In this document: one piece after another, positions 46,237-58,184 of the stretch
Layout: every line of letters starts with the position of its first letter
How positions within the stretch are numbered: the stretch's first letter is position 1
Source: Bimuria novae-zelandiae CBS 107.79
Taxonomy: Eukaryota; Ascomycota; Dothideomycetes; Pleosporales; Didymosphaeriaceae
Assembly: GCA_010015655.1 (NCBI GenBank)
Contig: ML976723.1
Span: 246,347-310,346 of the forward strand
Length of the DNA: 64,000 bases
Direction of reading: 5' to 3'
The notes under the pieces: model-generated
What the model was told of the DNA's origin: nothing
The model's input: only the letters and a program-made list of their open reading frames with translations
The model's database searches: none
Made by a program: the position numbers and the translations under genes

Positions 46237-46366
46237 CTTTCGAACTGAACGTACGGCTTTCCATGGCCTGCTGGAACATCCTATGAATCATATCCGGACG
46301 ATGCCTTTGCAGCAAGGCCTCGATGTGTCGCATGGACTCCTCGGGAATATCTAGATTGTCGTCCAT
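46237..46366 (-). other. probable 5' exon or frameshifted start of the C2H2 gene
   Basis: The frame beginning at the ATG at 46364-46366 is helical and protein-like (IEALLQRHRPDMIHRMFQQA) and ends in stops just after 46236. The downstream frame is open without an ATG from about 46290. An intron satisfying both phases would be only about 25 nt, which is too short for this organism. Confidence 0.45.
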
Positions 46367-48067
46367 GTTGGCACGAGCAAAAATAATGGTCTACCGATGG
46401 GCGTGGGTTTGAGGTACGGAGCTACACATTCCTTGCCGACGCTGCCTGGATGGTCCAGCTGGCCGAAGGGTGCTAGAAAGCAGGTCAAACGCTATTCTGG
46501 GCCTAAGGAAGGGCTGGAGTGGCATGCGCGCACTGCGATGGGATATAGGGGCGAAGGAGTGGATGAACGTGTTTCCGGTAAATAGCTGTAAGCTCCTGTT
46601 GGTGCGACCAGGCTGTTATATCACATCACCAGCACAGCGGGGAGCGCGGGAGGGTAATCTTCTAGAAAGACCGTAGAAGAAGCTAAATTGAGTACTGTTC
46701 ACAGAGAAGCTCGAGCACAGGCGTCGACAGGGCCACGATCCTGGTCTGAACCCAACTCTGGGGCAAGGCTGAGGATTCAGCAGCGCGCGCCGAGTCCTAG
46801 CGCGTTTGATGCTCGCAGGGTCTGGCAACCTGTGAGCGGCTCCAAGCTCGACGATGGATGGCGTAAGTGCGTTGCGATGCCCACAGGGCGTACACGTTTG
46901 ACGTTCTGCGAGCAGACAGTGGGTTGGTGAGGCCCTGAGCGTCGAAGAAGGCGGAAATGGATGCGAGCCAAGCGACGGGGCACAGTTGCGGGCCCTTGGA
47001 GGCTGGGATAGTGGCGCGCCTATCACAGCAACGCAACTGAGCACTTGCGGCAGCTGTCGGCGCTAGGTCTGCTGCTGCAAGGGGCCCTGAGGCATGTCGT
47101 TGGTTCTTCGGATGACGCATGGGGTCTCCAAAGGTGATGGTGTGCTCGCAAGTGACCTGCAGGCAGCGATTCATCGGGGGCCAGGGCCAAACTGAGGGTG
47201 GTCCCGATAGGCTCGGTGTCGCCTTTCCCAGCTGCCGATGATGGTAAGGACGAGGAGCCGGGGCATGAGCAGAACAGCAGCTGTTTGCGAGACGACAGTC
47301 AATGGGCCCTCGAGAGGGCGTTGGAGGACCGCCTCTGTGCGTCTTTTCCTATAACCGCGGTGGCGACATGCAGCTGCTGACACGCACAGTCCTTCTGCAA
47401 ACGCTTAGGCTCGGAACATCGCTGCTCATAGCTGATGCAGTCTGCAGAAAAGGGCAGTTTTGTTAGGCAATCGGTCGTATTCTGACGCGACAGCTGTGAG
47501 GGACCACATTGCGACAGTGATGCGTGATCACCGCTATCAGTGTGGCTTCAAAGAGGCTAGCGTACGCGTCGCGCACGGGAAATACCTCTGAAGATCGTCA
47601 GGCACCGCTTTGATTGTCTGGAGATAGCGCGGATGCAGTCGAGTGGACGGGGATTCTGCAATCTTAAGGGATGACGGTGGCCTGAATTGCGACAGGGACG
47701 CCACACCGCTCGAGCGCATGAGGGAGGCCCTCGGCACCGTTTCAGTGCAATGCGAGCCGTGACAGCGGCCTTGCCCGTTCGAATGCCATCTGAGCGCTCC
47801 GGATGTCGCTGGTGGGTCCCGCGGAGCAGGACGGCACACTTGAAAGTCTGGAGCTGGAGCACTGGAGCCCTGGAGGTGAGAGAAACACGTGAAGACGCGT
47901 TTGGCCGTGTGATAGAACGCGTCGCGCTAAGCAAAATTTAGCGTTAGTGCCCAGAGAACTCCTCCTCCACACTTCCACCCCACCCCAGATCCGCCGCTTG
48001 CTCCCGTGGGGGTTTGCACTACCTTACAACCCTCTTCATACGCTTTGCACTTATTGACGGCATAAAA
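46367..48067. other. divergent intergenic region
   Basis: 1.7 kb of GC-rich sequence between two divergently oriented genes. Open frames on both strands are Arg/Pro/Ser-rich and overlap each other, so I treat them as chance frames. Confidence 0.5.
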
Positions 48068-49066
48068 ATGGCGTTTGGACGCGAACCAGCCAGAGATGAT
48101 ATGGCCATTGAGACTGTGGATCTTACTTTGTCCTCGCCGTCGCCGGAACCGCAGCCTAGGCCTAGACCGCAACCTCCTCAACAACACGCTCGACAACAGC
48201 GTACTCCCGTGAACCCCAACGTAGGGCGAGGAGTACAACAACGCAAAGCTAATGCCGGACCGTCGCGTCCACCACCCTCCCCCGGTTCGGCTCTAGCTGT
48301 GCCCGTAATCAGCGAGGATCATCTTCGACGGATCATCAATACCGCACCGATAGGTGATTTAAAGGAAACTTTAGTCAAACTCTGCCGTTCGTCTCCTGCG
48401 CTATCTGGGGCGGTCGTGCGGCACCTGGCTCCTAATTCGACTTGGGCCAAGGACACCATTGAAGATTACCAAAGGAGGACAGCAGCATCACTAGTGAAGC
48501 CAGAGCTGGGAAGCTCATCGTCAGCCGCTTTCCAAAGACCATCAGTCACGAAGTACGACTATGGGCATCCTACGACCCCTCACCCGAAGGCTCATGTCAA
48601 GCATGAAGTGGACACGCTTGACTACGAGTCGGATGACTATTCGAGTGACCTGGAAGGATTTCCCCCTAAATCGAGCCGCTCGTCGAATTTCCCAACCAGG
48701 ACCGCAGCCGGACCGTCTCCATCTTACCGCGCGACGAATGACCGAAATCCTGCTGGAGACGAAGTACCGCATGACCATGGGAACTCAACGCTTTCTGTTA
48801 GGGTCAAACCAGAACCGAGTGCTACTGCGTCCACATGCATCCAATGCAACCAAATATATCAACCAGGATCAGGATCACGGTGTCATTACCACCTTGGACG
48901 TATCAAGGTTGAGAAGCAAGGCAGTCAGAAGATAAAACTGTGGACCTGCTGCGAGCGATGGGAGGGTCGAATCGGATGCCGCGAAGGCGACCACATCCCT
49001 TTGAAGGAGGATCGTTCCAATGTCAATCCCGGCTCCACCGGATCGAAGAAGCCTAGACTACTCTGA
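48068..49066 (+). CDS. CHORD-like zinc protein with SUMO-related motifs
   Basis: The ATG at 48068 (MAFGREPARDDMAIE) is preferred over an in-frame codon 18 residues earlier, giving 332 residues. Near the N-terminus VDLTLSS fits a SUMO-interaction motif. VKPE, VKHE and VKPEPS fit sumoylation consensus sites. A folded-looking middle (EDHLRRIINTAPIGDLKETL) precedes a long disordered part. The C-terminus has ordered Cys/His ligands: CIQCNQIY, then CHYHLGRIK, WTCCERW, GCREGDH. This is the spacing style of a CHORD-type zinc-binding domain. A nuclear or SUMO-linked role is inferred, not shown. There are no introns. Confidence 0.7.
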   Translation: MAFGREPARDDMAIETVDLTLSSPSPEPQPRPRPQPPQQHARQQRTPVNPNVGRGVQQRKANAGPSRPPPSPGSALAVPVISEDHLRRIINTAPIGDLKETLVKLCRSSPALSGAVVRHLAPNSTWAKDTIEDYQRRTAASLVKPELGSSSSAAFQRPSVTKYDYGHPTTPHPKAHVKHEVDTLDYESDDYSSDLEGFPPKSSRSSNFPTRTAAGPSPSYRATNDRNPAGDEVPHDHGNSTLSVRVKPEPSATASTCIQCNQIYQPGSGSRCHYHLGRIKVEKQGSQKIKLWTCCERWEGRIGCREGDHIPLKEDRSNVNPGSTGSKKPRLL

Positions 49067-49710
49067 TCATGGCTTTGTTGCTGTGTAGCCATTCACGTGG
49101 TAACGCATAGGCGAAACAAGGGATGGGCGTGTTCATTGGGCGGTCTGGCTTTTCTGCCATTTATCATTTATTCGATGCTTACAGTGCGGACCGCTTTTGT
49201 TTCACTCTATGTATCGCAGGAGTTCTCTGCAGGCACTGTTTGGGGGTTTAAAGATCATGCATTTTTTCCAGTGGATCGTGATATCGAGCGGTACCTTGAC
49301 CTTTGGAGTAAATTTTCTAGGACAATATCTCAAATTCCCATGCAATCATTCAATGAATTCACACAGAGCGATAGGTGGTTCTATGTATAAGAGTCAGAAT
49401 GCGAAAGCATCCCATGGCTACGAATACTCCAAAGTTCTCGACTTTGGGTGCGTCTGCTCAAGGCGTATAGGACTACGTTTCATCTTTGATAGTCATCGGT
49501 ATTGCGGGCAGTGAGACAAAGTGCAAGAGGGCTGAGTCCCTCGACACGGACAAAAGCCTCGTGCTCTTACCACCAATAAACTGCCCCGACCAAGTGAAAA
49601 TTTTCTGTCACGCGTTTGCGTCAGACATTGACCTTAACTCGAGCGGTGGGTGTGACTCCCCTTTATTTTCAGTACCTGAAACGTGCGGAGCAAACGCAGC
49701 CAGGAAAAAT
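49067..49710. other. intergenic
   Basis: No gene is supported. The AT-richer part near 49250-49350 shows nothing recognisable. Confidence 0.5.
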
Positions 49711-49719
49711 CTATATAAG
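49711..49719 (+). promoter_or_regulatory. TATA box of the small secreted protein gene
   Basis: ctatataag lies about 130 bp before the ATG at 49846. It is followed by a pyrimidine-rich leader containing two exact 14-bp copies of ccatactccacact (49741-49754 and 49755-49768). Confidence 0.6.
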
Positions 49720-49845
49720 ACCGCCTACCCTCCCTCTTCCCCATACTCCACACTCCATACTCCACACTCCAATCGATCTCTCTCCTCAACACATCATACA
49801 GACACTTCTCTAATCGAAGACCTAACACGTTAATCCTCCATCAAC

Positions 49846-50544
49846 ATGCAGTTTACTACCATCTTGTCGCTCAGACTGGCTGCCGTCGCCGCTGTGTTTG
49901 CGGCTCCGACTGTCGAGTCCGACGCGAAGATGACTTCCCAGCTGAGCTTCCACGTGAACTCTGTGTAAGTCGTCAATGCTCTATTCGCCAAGTCTATCGC
50001 TAATAGCAGCCGATGCAGCGACGGCTCCCACTTCAAGGACCACCCCATCATCGCGCTCGGTGAGACCACCGTCGAGGGCAAGCAGCTCCCAACTGCCTTC
50101 GGCCTCGAGGACAACACCGAGTCCAAGCCTGTGACCTTCTCCGTGTCGTTCTCCAAGACCCCGACGTACGAGCGTGTCGAGCTGTTCAAGTAAGTGCCGC
50201 CTTCGACATCGCGATCGACACATTGCATGCTAATAATGCTCCCCAGCAACAACGGTTCCAACAACCCGCTCCACTGGAAGTTCGTGAACCAGTACATCGT
50301 ATCCGACATCATCGCTATGGGCTGGTCCACCGTCTACGGCGACAACGACTGCCCGATGGTTCCGGAGGGTATCCACTGCGACCTCTTCCACTGGCAGATC
50401 GACGAGCAGACCAAGGTGTTCAAGCCTGTGGGTAACGGCGCGTGGGATGCGGTCAAGGCCGACGGAGCTGGATACCGTGTTGTGTGGAAGCAGGACGGCG
50501 CGGTTTTCCAGCATAAGGTGCAGATCGTCGCTGTGCCGTTGTAA
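49846..50544 (+). CDS. small secreted protein, unrecognised
   Basis: Exons 49846-49964, 50019-50189 and 50247-50544 splice in phase to 195 residues. The N-terminus (MQFTTILSLRLAAVAAVFAA) is a clear signal peptide with an Ala-x-Ala-type cleavage region. The mature part is acidic and rich in aromatic residues, with only two cysteines, about a dozen residues apart (NDCPMVPEGIHCDLF), which could form one disulfide. Codon choice is strongly C-ending, like that of mpdA, suggesting high expression. The overall character is a beta-rich extracellular protein. I do not recognise the family. A plant-interaction effector is possible but not shown. Confidence 0.8.
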
Positions 50545-51023
50545 GGGTGGACGAGTAGCTGTGCGCGACAGGAGGTCATGCGATATCGGAACATGATTTG
50601 ACGGCTATATGAATCGAGAATGGGAAGATCGGTTAGATTACAATGGAACTGATGACTACATTTCATGGCTTCAAAGATTATTAGAATGCGTCTTGATGTT
50701 GAAGTGACTACTTGTTCCGCTTCACACGTGTGGGTGTCAGTAAAAGGCACATGTTCTATGCGCCTAAGATTGGTAATACGCTTCACAAGATCTATACCCT
50801 AATACTTAGGTAGACTTCTGCATGTTGGACCCCGGCTACGGGGGAAAGGCTTTATTGAGCACTATGCTTTCTTGTCACAATCGTAGTTATATCTTTGCAA
50901 TTCAATACATTTATGTGAGCGCAGTGTGGCCATTGGACTAACCGAGACGCACGAAGGGCCGAAAAAGAGCGGCGGAGGGGTGGCATACAGGTAAGGGAAA
51001 GCTAATGAGCCACCATTTTAATT
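50545..51023. other. intergenic, convergent 3' ends
   Basis: No gene is seen between the convergent secreted-protein and hydrolase genes. Confidence 0.5.
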
Positions 51024-52373
51024 TTACAGATTCTTTTTAATCATATCATGAACATCCTTAATGAATCTCCCCTCCTCCGTCTTCACGCTGATGTTATGAT
51101 CGAATCCGTGTCCTTTGTCTTGAAGAAGCTCCTCGGCGAAGTGGATGTGTTCGTCAACCTCGCTCGCTGCGACCCCCTTTGCGAGGTATCGCTTCCGGAT
51201 CAAGTACAGTGCGCGTTTCGTATCCTCAATATTGACGTTCACATCCGCGGCGCCGTGGTAGATATAAAAGCGGGGAACGCGGGCGCGAAGTTCTATCGCA
51301 GTCCCCTGTTCGGCCTCGAGACGCTCGACGATGTCTTTGAGTGAGCTGTCGCCGTTCTGAAAGAGCTCCTTCCACGAGTCGCCGCTGCAGGAGGCGAGGA
51401 AGCTGGCGCTCACACCAATGGGTGCCCAGGGTCTGGGGATAGCGACCTGATAGGGCGTCATATTCGCCGCGGCTAAGGCTTGGTGCCATTCTTTCCATCT
51501 AGCTTTGAGGTCGTTCGCTTTGTCCGTGATTTCTGCTTGCGATAGCTTTGGCTCCTGTCCAAGGTACTGTAGTCCCTCCGGGGGGACTTCGCGCTTATAG
51601 TGGCACAGCATGGGGTACTGCATGTACACGACACTGATGTCGAGGGGCGCCTCTTTGTTAGTTACGGGGTCTCTGCCTAGACCTGGCTCGAGAAAAGAGT
51701 GCATGGCCAACCAGGCTCCCGCGCTGTCGCCCGATACAATGATATCTTTGAGCTGGGGCTTGAGTTGTGGATGTAAGCTTTTGAGGTCATTCTTGAAGTC
51801 GTCGCTAAAGATGTAGTTCCAGAACTCCCGAATCGCGGCATTGATTTGTTTGCCATCGAACCATGGCAGAACCGGGTAGTTAGGGCAGACGCAGATCATA
51901 TTGGTCTCGGCAATAAGCTCGATTTTGTGCTTCTGCCTCCATGCTCCGTGTCGAATGTCGCCGGTGGTCTGGTGTTGTCAGTCCAATTCGCGGGTAATGC
52001 TCACTAGGGGAATACTTACGAAACCTCCTCCATGAAAATCGATGAAGAGGGGAAGCTCTTCCTTGACAGCGACATCGGAAAGGTCATTTCGAACGGCGAT
52101 GAGCACCTCCGAACACCACAGGTTCTCAGGTGGTTGCTTGGAGTACTGCGAACGGTGGGTCTTGCAACCATTGTGGTAGTATCGGTACATCTTGTCTTCA
52201 TCGGGAGAACCGTCTGTATTGAAAAGATGAACTAGGTCCGTGAAGGGAGGCTCGTCTCTGAAATTGATAGCCGCTATCAGGTTTTTCCGAGCTGCATTGA
52301 CTTCGTCATTGCCCGAGGGCTTGAGTGTCTTGTCTGACGTATCCGATGGTACGAAATTCTGTGAACCACTCAT
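51024..52373 (-). CDS. alpha/beta hydrolase fold-3 esterase (HSL-like)
   Basis: Exons 52373-52020 and 51968-51024 join at phase 0 across a GTAAGT intron with a CTGAC branch site, giving 432 residues. The oxyanion motif HGGGF ends exon 1 (residues 114-118). The nucleophile elbow is GDSAG with Ser200. The acid is probably Asp360 in HGAADVN and the base His405 in DKGHGFDHN. That is a complete triad of the hormone-sensitive-lipase/carboxylesterase type. No signal peptide is present, so a cytosolic ester hydrolase is likely; the substrate is unknown. I chose the ATG at 52371-52373 because the upstream in-frame extension crosses the TATA box. Confidence 0.9.
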
Positions 52374-52497
52374 TGTTGAAGTATTATAGTGGCAGTTTGC
52401 TGTGTATTTTGTAGCGGCTGAAAGGTTGGTTGTTGTACCGACGTGATATGGCGACAGGAGGTAATCAAGGAAGTTTTCTAATAGTGAGCCCGCACAT

Positions 52498-52504
52498 TTA
52501 TATA
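52498..52504 (-). promoter_or_regulatory. TATA box of the esterase gene
   Basis: TATATAA on the minus strand, about 125 bp upstream of the chosen start codon. Confidence 0.55.
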
Positions 52505-53967
52505 TCGCGGTGGAACCACTACCCATCGTGGCTTGCCTTTGTTGTTCGAGTAGTTTTTTGCTCATCATACTGTACTACAAACCAGTGCACAAAGCGACAT
52601 CCGGCTCGTCGGTAACCCCCACTGCACCAGTCATGAGAGCACTGAGTCTGTGTTGTTTATCGCCTGCCGCACCCATAAAGAAGACATCCGGAGAAGAGCG
52701 CTGGGTGCGCTAGGATGATGGCGCTGCCCCAAAGAGAAGTCCCTCCAAACGAATCAAATTGATTAATAACAGTCTTTAGGCTGTCGTTATAGATTCTGTG
52801 CCGGAATTAGCAGTGCATGCTCCTTTGGTTTGATACCGAAAAGCCGTTCTTGAGAAGTTGGAGGAATCCAAAAAGAGGTGTACGGAGGTGATCGAAACGT
52901 TTGAGGACCTCCATACGGTAACCATCCACATGGGAAACACCATGGTCTGGGCGCGTGGGTTAGGCTTCCACAGTGTTTCAAATAAATGAAAGACCGATGG
53001 TTCATTTCTTAGTCGGTTTCGATCGGGTACTTAGGACGTCATACTGTCCCTTTGATTCGGCAACAATGAAGAGTCCCACAGCACATGTCGGCATTTAAAT
53101 AATCGGGTTCCACTAACTCACCGTCTCCGTAACGTGGGTACGCCTGCCGCTGCACGGTCCCATTACACGGTCATCACTGCTTCGAAGTCTATTCTCCTCG
53201 GCGCTATTCTCCGAAACGACGCTTCATTATTTGGAAGTGGGAGATCCCAGTCTGGTACTGCGCTTAGCTTTTATTCCCTAAATCTTAACCTTACGAAATA
53301 AGTCTTGCTGTACGACCAGAGGGGACTGTGGGACAGGAATCAGAGGTCAGACTTACATGTACTGGAGCAAAACCAATCAAAGAAACCAGGGGTTCCGAGG
53401 ACCTAGTCCAAGAGAACTCTGTAATATGTGCACGGATTATAGCATATTTACAATGAAGAGACACGTATCCAGAGGGCCGGGTCCCGTTTCACAGGGTACT
53501 GTGGGTTCCGTGGAACTGTGATGCGCACCGCATAAAACAAGGATTACACAAGCGATCCCAGGAATCCAACTTTGGCGGCCAGGTTGTAGCGCACATACAG
53601 CATGACGCATCAGTGACCGGCGAATGTGTCCATTGAGATTGTAACCGACGCGTCTCTCCTTCTCAGCTGTGACCCCGCCAAGGGCGTGTATCTGGGTTTG
53701 GCTTCGCACGGCCGTGAGCAGGAAGCCCAGAGCATATGCGCGGCTATACAGGGGCGAAGCGTGGGATGAGGGCGTAGTCGGTAATGCTAAAGGGAAGAAT
53801 GAAGTTGCTACGTGCTATGTACCACTTGGAAATCGTGGCTGCATGTCAGTGGCCCAATTAGGTTAACGTGCCTGTGCGCGTACCGTGTTAGCGGGGTCAA
53901 TGCGCAGGTCAGCTTAATGCGCAACCCAGCATAATCGCGCCTAGTTTTCGCCGCGTTATAACTACAC
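52505..53967. other. no supportable gene
   Basis: Short frames only. The base composition is host-like up to the Tc1-like element border. Confidence 0.5.
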
Positions 53968-53969
53968 TA

Positions 53970-55749
53970 CAATGGGTGGAAAAAAGTGGACTATCGCTCA
54001 CGTGAAATTCCTTGGCTGAACACCGAAAATTTCAGCTACATCGTGAATTTACCATTAAAGTAGCTTTTAAGCAGCAATATACTAGATGTAAAAGTATTTA
54101 AATTATGCCGTAAAGTTATTATTATAATTAGCTTTTTTATAAGCTTTAGCCACATCACGAAAGTGATTAGGATAGAGTTAATAAGCTATATATTGCCTTA
54201 TTGTCTTATCTTCCTGCTAAATAGATTGTACGAATACTACTATATCGTTTTTAGCTTGTTTTAACGCGCTCTTTACTTTATAGTCCTCTAAAAAACCCTT
54301 AAGCCTGCTAAAATAGCGCTTAATTAGGTATAGATTAGGTAAGTTAGGGGAGTGCGGAGCGAAGCGTATATTCTTCTCTTTAATTTCGGGTGCGCAATAT
54401 CGGAGCCCTAGGCTATAGAGGTAGACGTTATCTTATACTAAGAATACCTAAGCATAGGGGTTATTAGCGCGTATAGCTTCGTAGTAGGGAAAAACAACGT
54501 CCTTAAGCACCTGTTTAGCGTACTAGATCCTGTTTATGCCCTTCCTACTTTTGTATACAAAGTTCTCGTATTTAAAGAACTTATTAAGAGTAACAGGGTT
54601 TTTACAACTAGCCTAGAGGGCTCCTCCCTTCTTACTAGTAGCTTAATTAGCAGCCTTAGTAGCCTTATTATAGTAAAGAATATTATAATTAATTTTACTA
54701 AGAGCGCGCTCCTCCTAGGTGCTAGTAATATTTATATAGACCCTCTTATTATTAATTAATTTGCGAGCCCTCTTATTAGCTTTACGTACGCGCTTAAGTA
54801 CCTCCTCGCGATTCTCCTCCTCCTCTACTACCTATACTAAACATGGGCGTTTTAGACTGTAAATAGTAGTATTAGTAGACGTAGCAGCGCAGATTATAAG
54901 GCTAAAAGAGGGTAGGCAATACAAGAGGGCGTATTTATTAGTTAGAGTGCTACGTGCCCTCTAAACGTACTGCTTGCCTCCGCGAAGATTCCTGCCTCTA
55001 ATTAATTTGCTAGTTTCGTCATAGCAAATAAATATAAGCTTAGGAGCAAAGCGCTTGTGTGTAGTAAGGATCTAGGCAACGTAGCGCTCTCGGTTGCGTA
55101 TATCGTCGTCGTCAAGCTCAGGCTTCTTTGGGCGTACACCTTATATAATAGCGTAGGTGTAGTCGTGATCGCGGTGCTCGTGAGCAATTTTGACTAGTGT
55201 AGGACGGCTTACTGTAATCCCGACCTCTTAGAGGACGTGGCGGGTCAATTCTTTAATATCGTAAGTGCTAAATTATATAATAGCGTTGCGTATTTAAGCA
55301 CTAAGCTTGCTGCCGTTGCGTACCTTAGGTTCAGCTCTAGGGGGACCGATACGGGTAGCATGGACTATAGCCAGCAAATTGTTAAGCGATGGGTCAAGCG
55401 AGGCCTCCGTATAAGCCTTTTCAACCTTCTTAAAGACTTTCTGTGGTGTTGAGATGCTCAAACCCATCGCGCCAGCGATATAGGCGTATTCAGTGTTCGA
55501 GAGCTTGCGTAGGGCTACGATAGCACCTTTCTGAGCCTCTGTAAGGTTGCGAGGGTCGTTCGGGCGGCCGCTAGTGCGTTAAGGTGGCATAATGGGTGTT
55601 GTTGGCGAAAAAAATCGCTATATACGAGGTGGTGATAGAGTCCTGGTGTTCAGTTTGGAGCTGAGGCACGGACCAAGTGCCCTTATTGATAAGATAACTA
55701 GCGCCTTGGCAGTTCACGTGAGCGATAGTCCACTTTTTTCCACCCATTG
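53970..55749 (-). mobile_element. Tc1/mariner-like transposon with 37-bp perfect TIRs
   Basis: The left end at 53970-54006 begins caatgggtgg and its 37 bases are an exact inverted copy of 55713-55749. The element is flanked by TA on both sides (53968-53969 and 55750-55751), the canonical Tc1/mariner target duplication. The interior is RIP-mutated except near the transposase 5' end. Confidence 0.88.
54080..55589 (-). pseudogene. Tc1-like transposase remnant
   Basis: Minus-strand frame from an ATG at about 55589. After one early stop it reads RPNDPRNLTEAQKGAIVALR and AGAMGLSISTPQKVFKKVEK, the helix-turn-helix DNA-binding part. Damaged stretches such as RHVL and EVGITVSRPTLVKIAHEHRD follow, then the catalytic part ending in RFAPHSPNLPNL where APHSPDLNPIE-like sequence is expected. 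Many TAG/TAA stops mark RIP inactivation. Confidence 0.75.
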
Positions 55750-55751
55750 TA

Positions 55752-57983
55752 ATATAGATCCGATTTAAGCTACGATTAATTAAATCCAATCACTAAAACT
55801 AGGGGAATAAATCTTAGATACCTAAATAGCCTAAAAGTATAGTATTATATAATTAATATTAACGCGTAAATATTAAGTAATTATATAAACGCGTGTAGAT
55901 AGTGCACTCTACTACTATAAGCTTAGATTTTAGTAAGAAAAAGAGCTTATATATTATATATAAAGACTAAGTAAGAGGGGCTTACCGTTTATATAATAAA
56001 TAATAATGAATTTTGCCACTTTTATCGCTTAATTGGCTATTAGTAAGACCTAGACAACTAACTTTATAAGCTAAAATAGTAGCTTACTTATATTATAATA
56101 GACGCTGGGTATCAATAGTAATTACTATCAGGATAACTCTAAAATAAAGTATAATTTCTATTTTAGCCAACTATAAAATATTAAAATCCGAAGGAATAGT
56201 CAGTCCTATAGGATTAAAGGCTAGTTTTCGGGTAAGAGCACTATAAGGTAAAAAAGGAGTATTAACGTACCTTATAAGTAAGTTAGATATATAAGCGAGT
56301 TAGATACTCTGCTAAGACCCTACTAATATCTATACTTTATATAATAGTACTGAATGCACACAAATAGTTATAAAAAATTATAATAAACTAATTTACTTAG
56401 GATATACTTTTACAGGCTACTTCTATATTATTCTATTATACTCCACCTTATTATAGCATCTATAGCGCTATTAAGTAGGCCTATTTTAATTAGCGTATAC
56501 TCTCTTTTTTACTTTTTTTTTCTATTACTACGCGCTGTAAAGTCCTTCACGGTACCTAGTTACTAGCTATTAATAGCTATAAGAATATCTTTTTACTATA
56601 ATTACTTTCTTTTATATAATTTTTATTACGTGGTGGCCTTATGAGTAGCTTAAATCTTAGTAATCCGCTTTTACGCTAATACTAGCTTATGCGCTACTAT
56701 TATTACGCCGTTTGCTATCTATTTAATAGCCTTAATTATACTTATTAGGAGATTATTTAGATATCTTTAAATTCGCTTTGTTATTAGCATTAATTATAAC
56801 CTTAATTCTAAGGTGTTACTAAGCGTTTATAACTACTATATACTATTACGTATAATATAAGGCAAAGGCGTATGCAGAAGAATATTAAGTTTTAATTTTT
56901 TAACTTTTTAGTTAAAGAAAATAAAGTTAGCACCTTAAAGTCTTTTTTAAATATTATTTTAAGTAATTATAGCCTTGAACATAATAATAAAATATAAGAG
57001 GAACTATAGACTAAGCTTATTTATTATTTAGCTATTTTTAGCGACTGTAATAACCTAATTATAAGATAGGCTTTTTTTTATAATACGCAGAAAGGTAGTA
57101 CTTATCCTAAAACATAATGAAGGATAGAATTATCTAGCCTATTATATTAATATCTTAAATAGCTATTATTTACTTTTAACTACTTTACTATATACTCTTT
57201 AGTCTGCCTTAACGCTTAAAGTCTATAATAACTGCTTTAGTTACTATTATGCTTATTATAATGCTAGACTTATTAAAGTTATAAGTGTCTTTATCTAGGA
57301 TACTATGCTTAGCTTTAGTATTCTTTATAAGCTAGAACTAGCCCTATATAATCTTAGAATTCTTATAAAAGGCTCTTGTATAGTTATACCTTTAATTAAG
57401 TTTAACTATGAGCTCTATCAAATGCTTAATAAAGCTTATCACCTAGTTTTAGCTATATCTTTTATAGTAGTAAGCTAAGGCAGAAATCCTCGCGCGTTTA
57501 GTTTAAAAATATACTAAATAATTACCTTCTCGTCTATCCTTAATAGCATTATTAATTTAGGTGTATAATCGTATTAAAAGGTCTTTTTAGCGCATTATAA
57601 AGCTAAATTTACATCATATTTAATAGCCTAGAGCGCGAGCTATATACAAGTTTTTTTAAAGTCTAATACATAGTTATATTATTATGATATCGGATTATAC
57701 TCTAGGTAATAGTATAATTTAGTAAGGTGTTAGCAAAATGTCCAACTCGCTTATATATTTAACTAACTTATAAGGTACATTAATAGCTTACGCTTATTAA
57801 TAGTGGCGTTAGTATTAAAGTTATAAAATGTTAAATTAATAAGAGGCTAAGTGTAACGTACTATTTACTACTACGCTAACCTAGCAAAAGGTATAGAATA
57901 ATACTCTATAAAATAGCATAGATCCTAGATAAATAGTACATATACTAATATAGGCTAGTAATAACTAAGGGATCAGATTCTTA
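55752..57983. other. AT-rich, RIP-degraded DNA without recognisable coding content
   Basis: Extreme TpA excess (ctata, tagta, ttaata motifs throughout) and no open frame of length. It probably derives from one or more old repeats that I cannot identify. Confidence 0.6.
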
Positions 57984-58083
57984 GCTAGTGTTAAGATCCG
58001 ATCTTACAGGCACTTGGCTAGGCTCCAGAGCGCCTATGGTCTTATGGTGACCAATAGAGGTACAGTACCTGGAGGTCACGTGA

Positions 58084-58171
58084 CTGCTCGCTGCGCTCGA
58101 CTCGAGCAAGTCGAGCAGACGCAGAAGCCAAGACCTCTGCTCGCTGCGCTCGACTCGAGCATGTCGAGCAG
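58084..58171. repeat. two 35-bp hairpin-forming direct repeats in the solo LTR
   Basis: 58084-58118 and 58137-58171 differ at one base. Each contains gctcgactcgagc and can fold on itself (ctcgac, tcgag, cgagc blocks). They lie just upstream of a TATA-like sequence. Confidence 0.85.
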
Positions 58172-58176
58172 GACAA

Positions 58177-58184
58177 GTATATAG
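58177..58184 (+). promoter_or_regulatory. TATA-like element of the solo LTR
   Basis: agtatata directly after the second hairpin repeat, in the place expected for the LTR promoter. Confidence 0.4.

Noticed and set aside
46616..47941. Overlapping 80-142-codon frames on both strands
   Set aside because: Several frames are open at once in GC-rich DNA; composition is Arg/Pro/Ser-rich, as in chance frames.
58084..58171. Possible CRISPR-like repeat pair
   Set aside because: Only two copies, inside an LTR of a eukaryotic retroelement; no array or cas gene.
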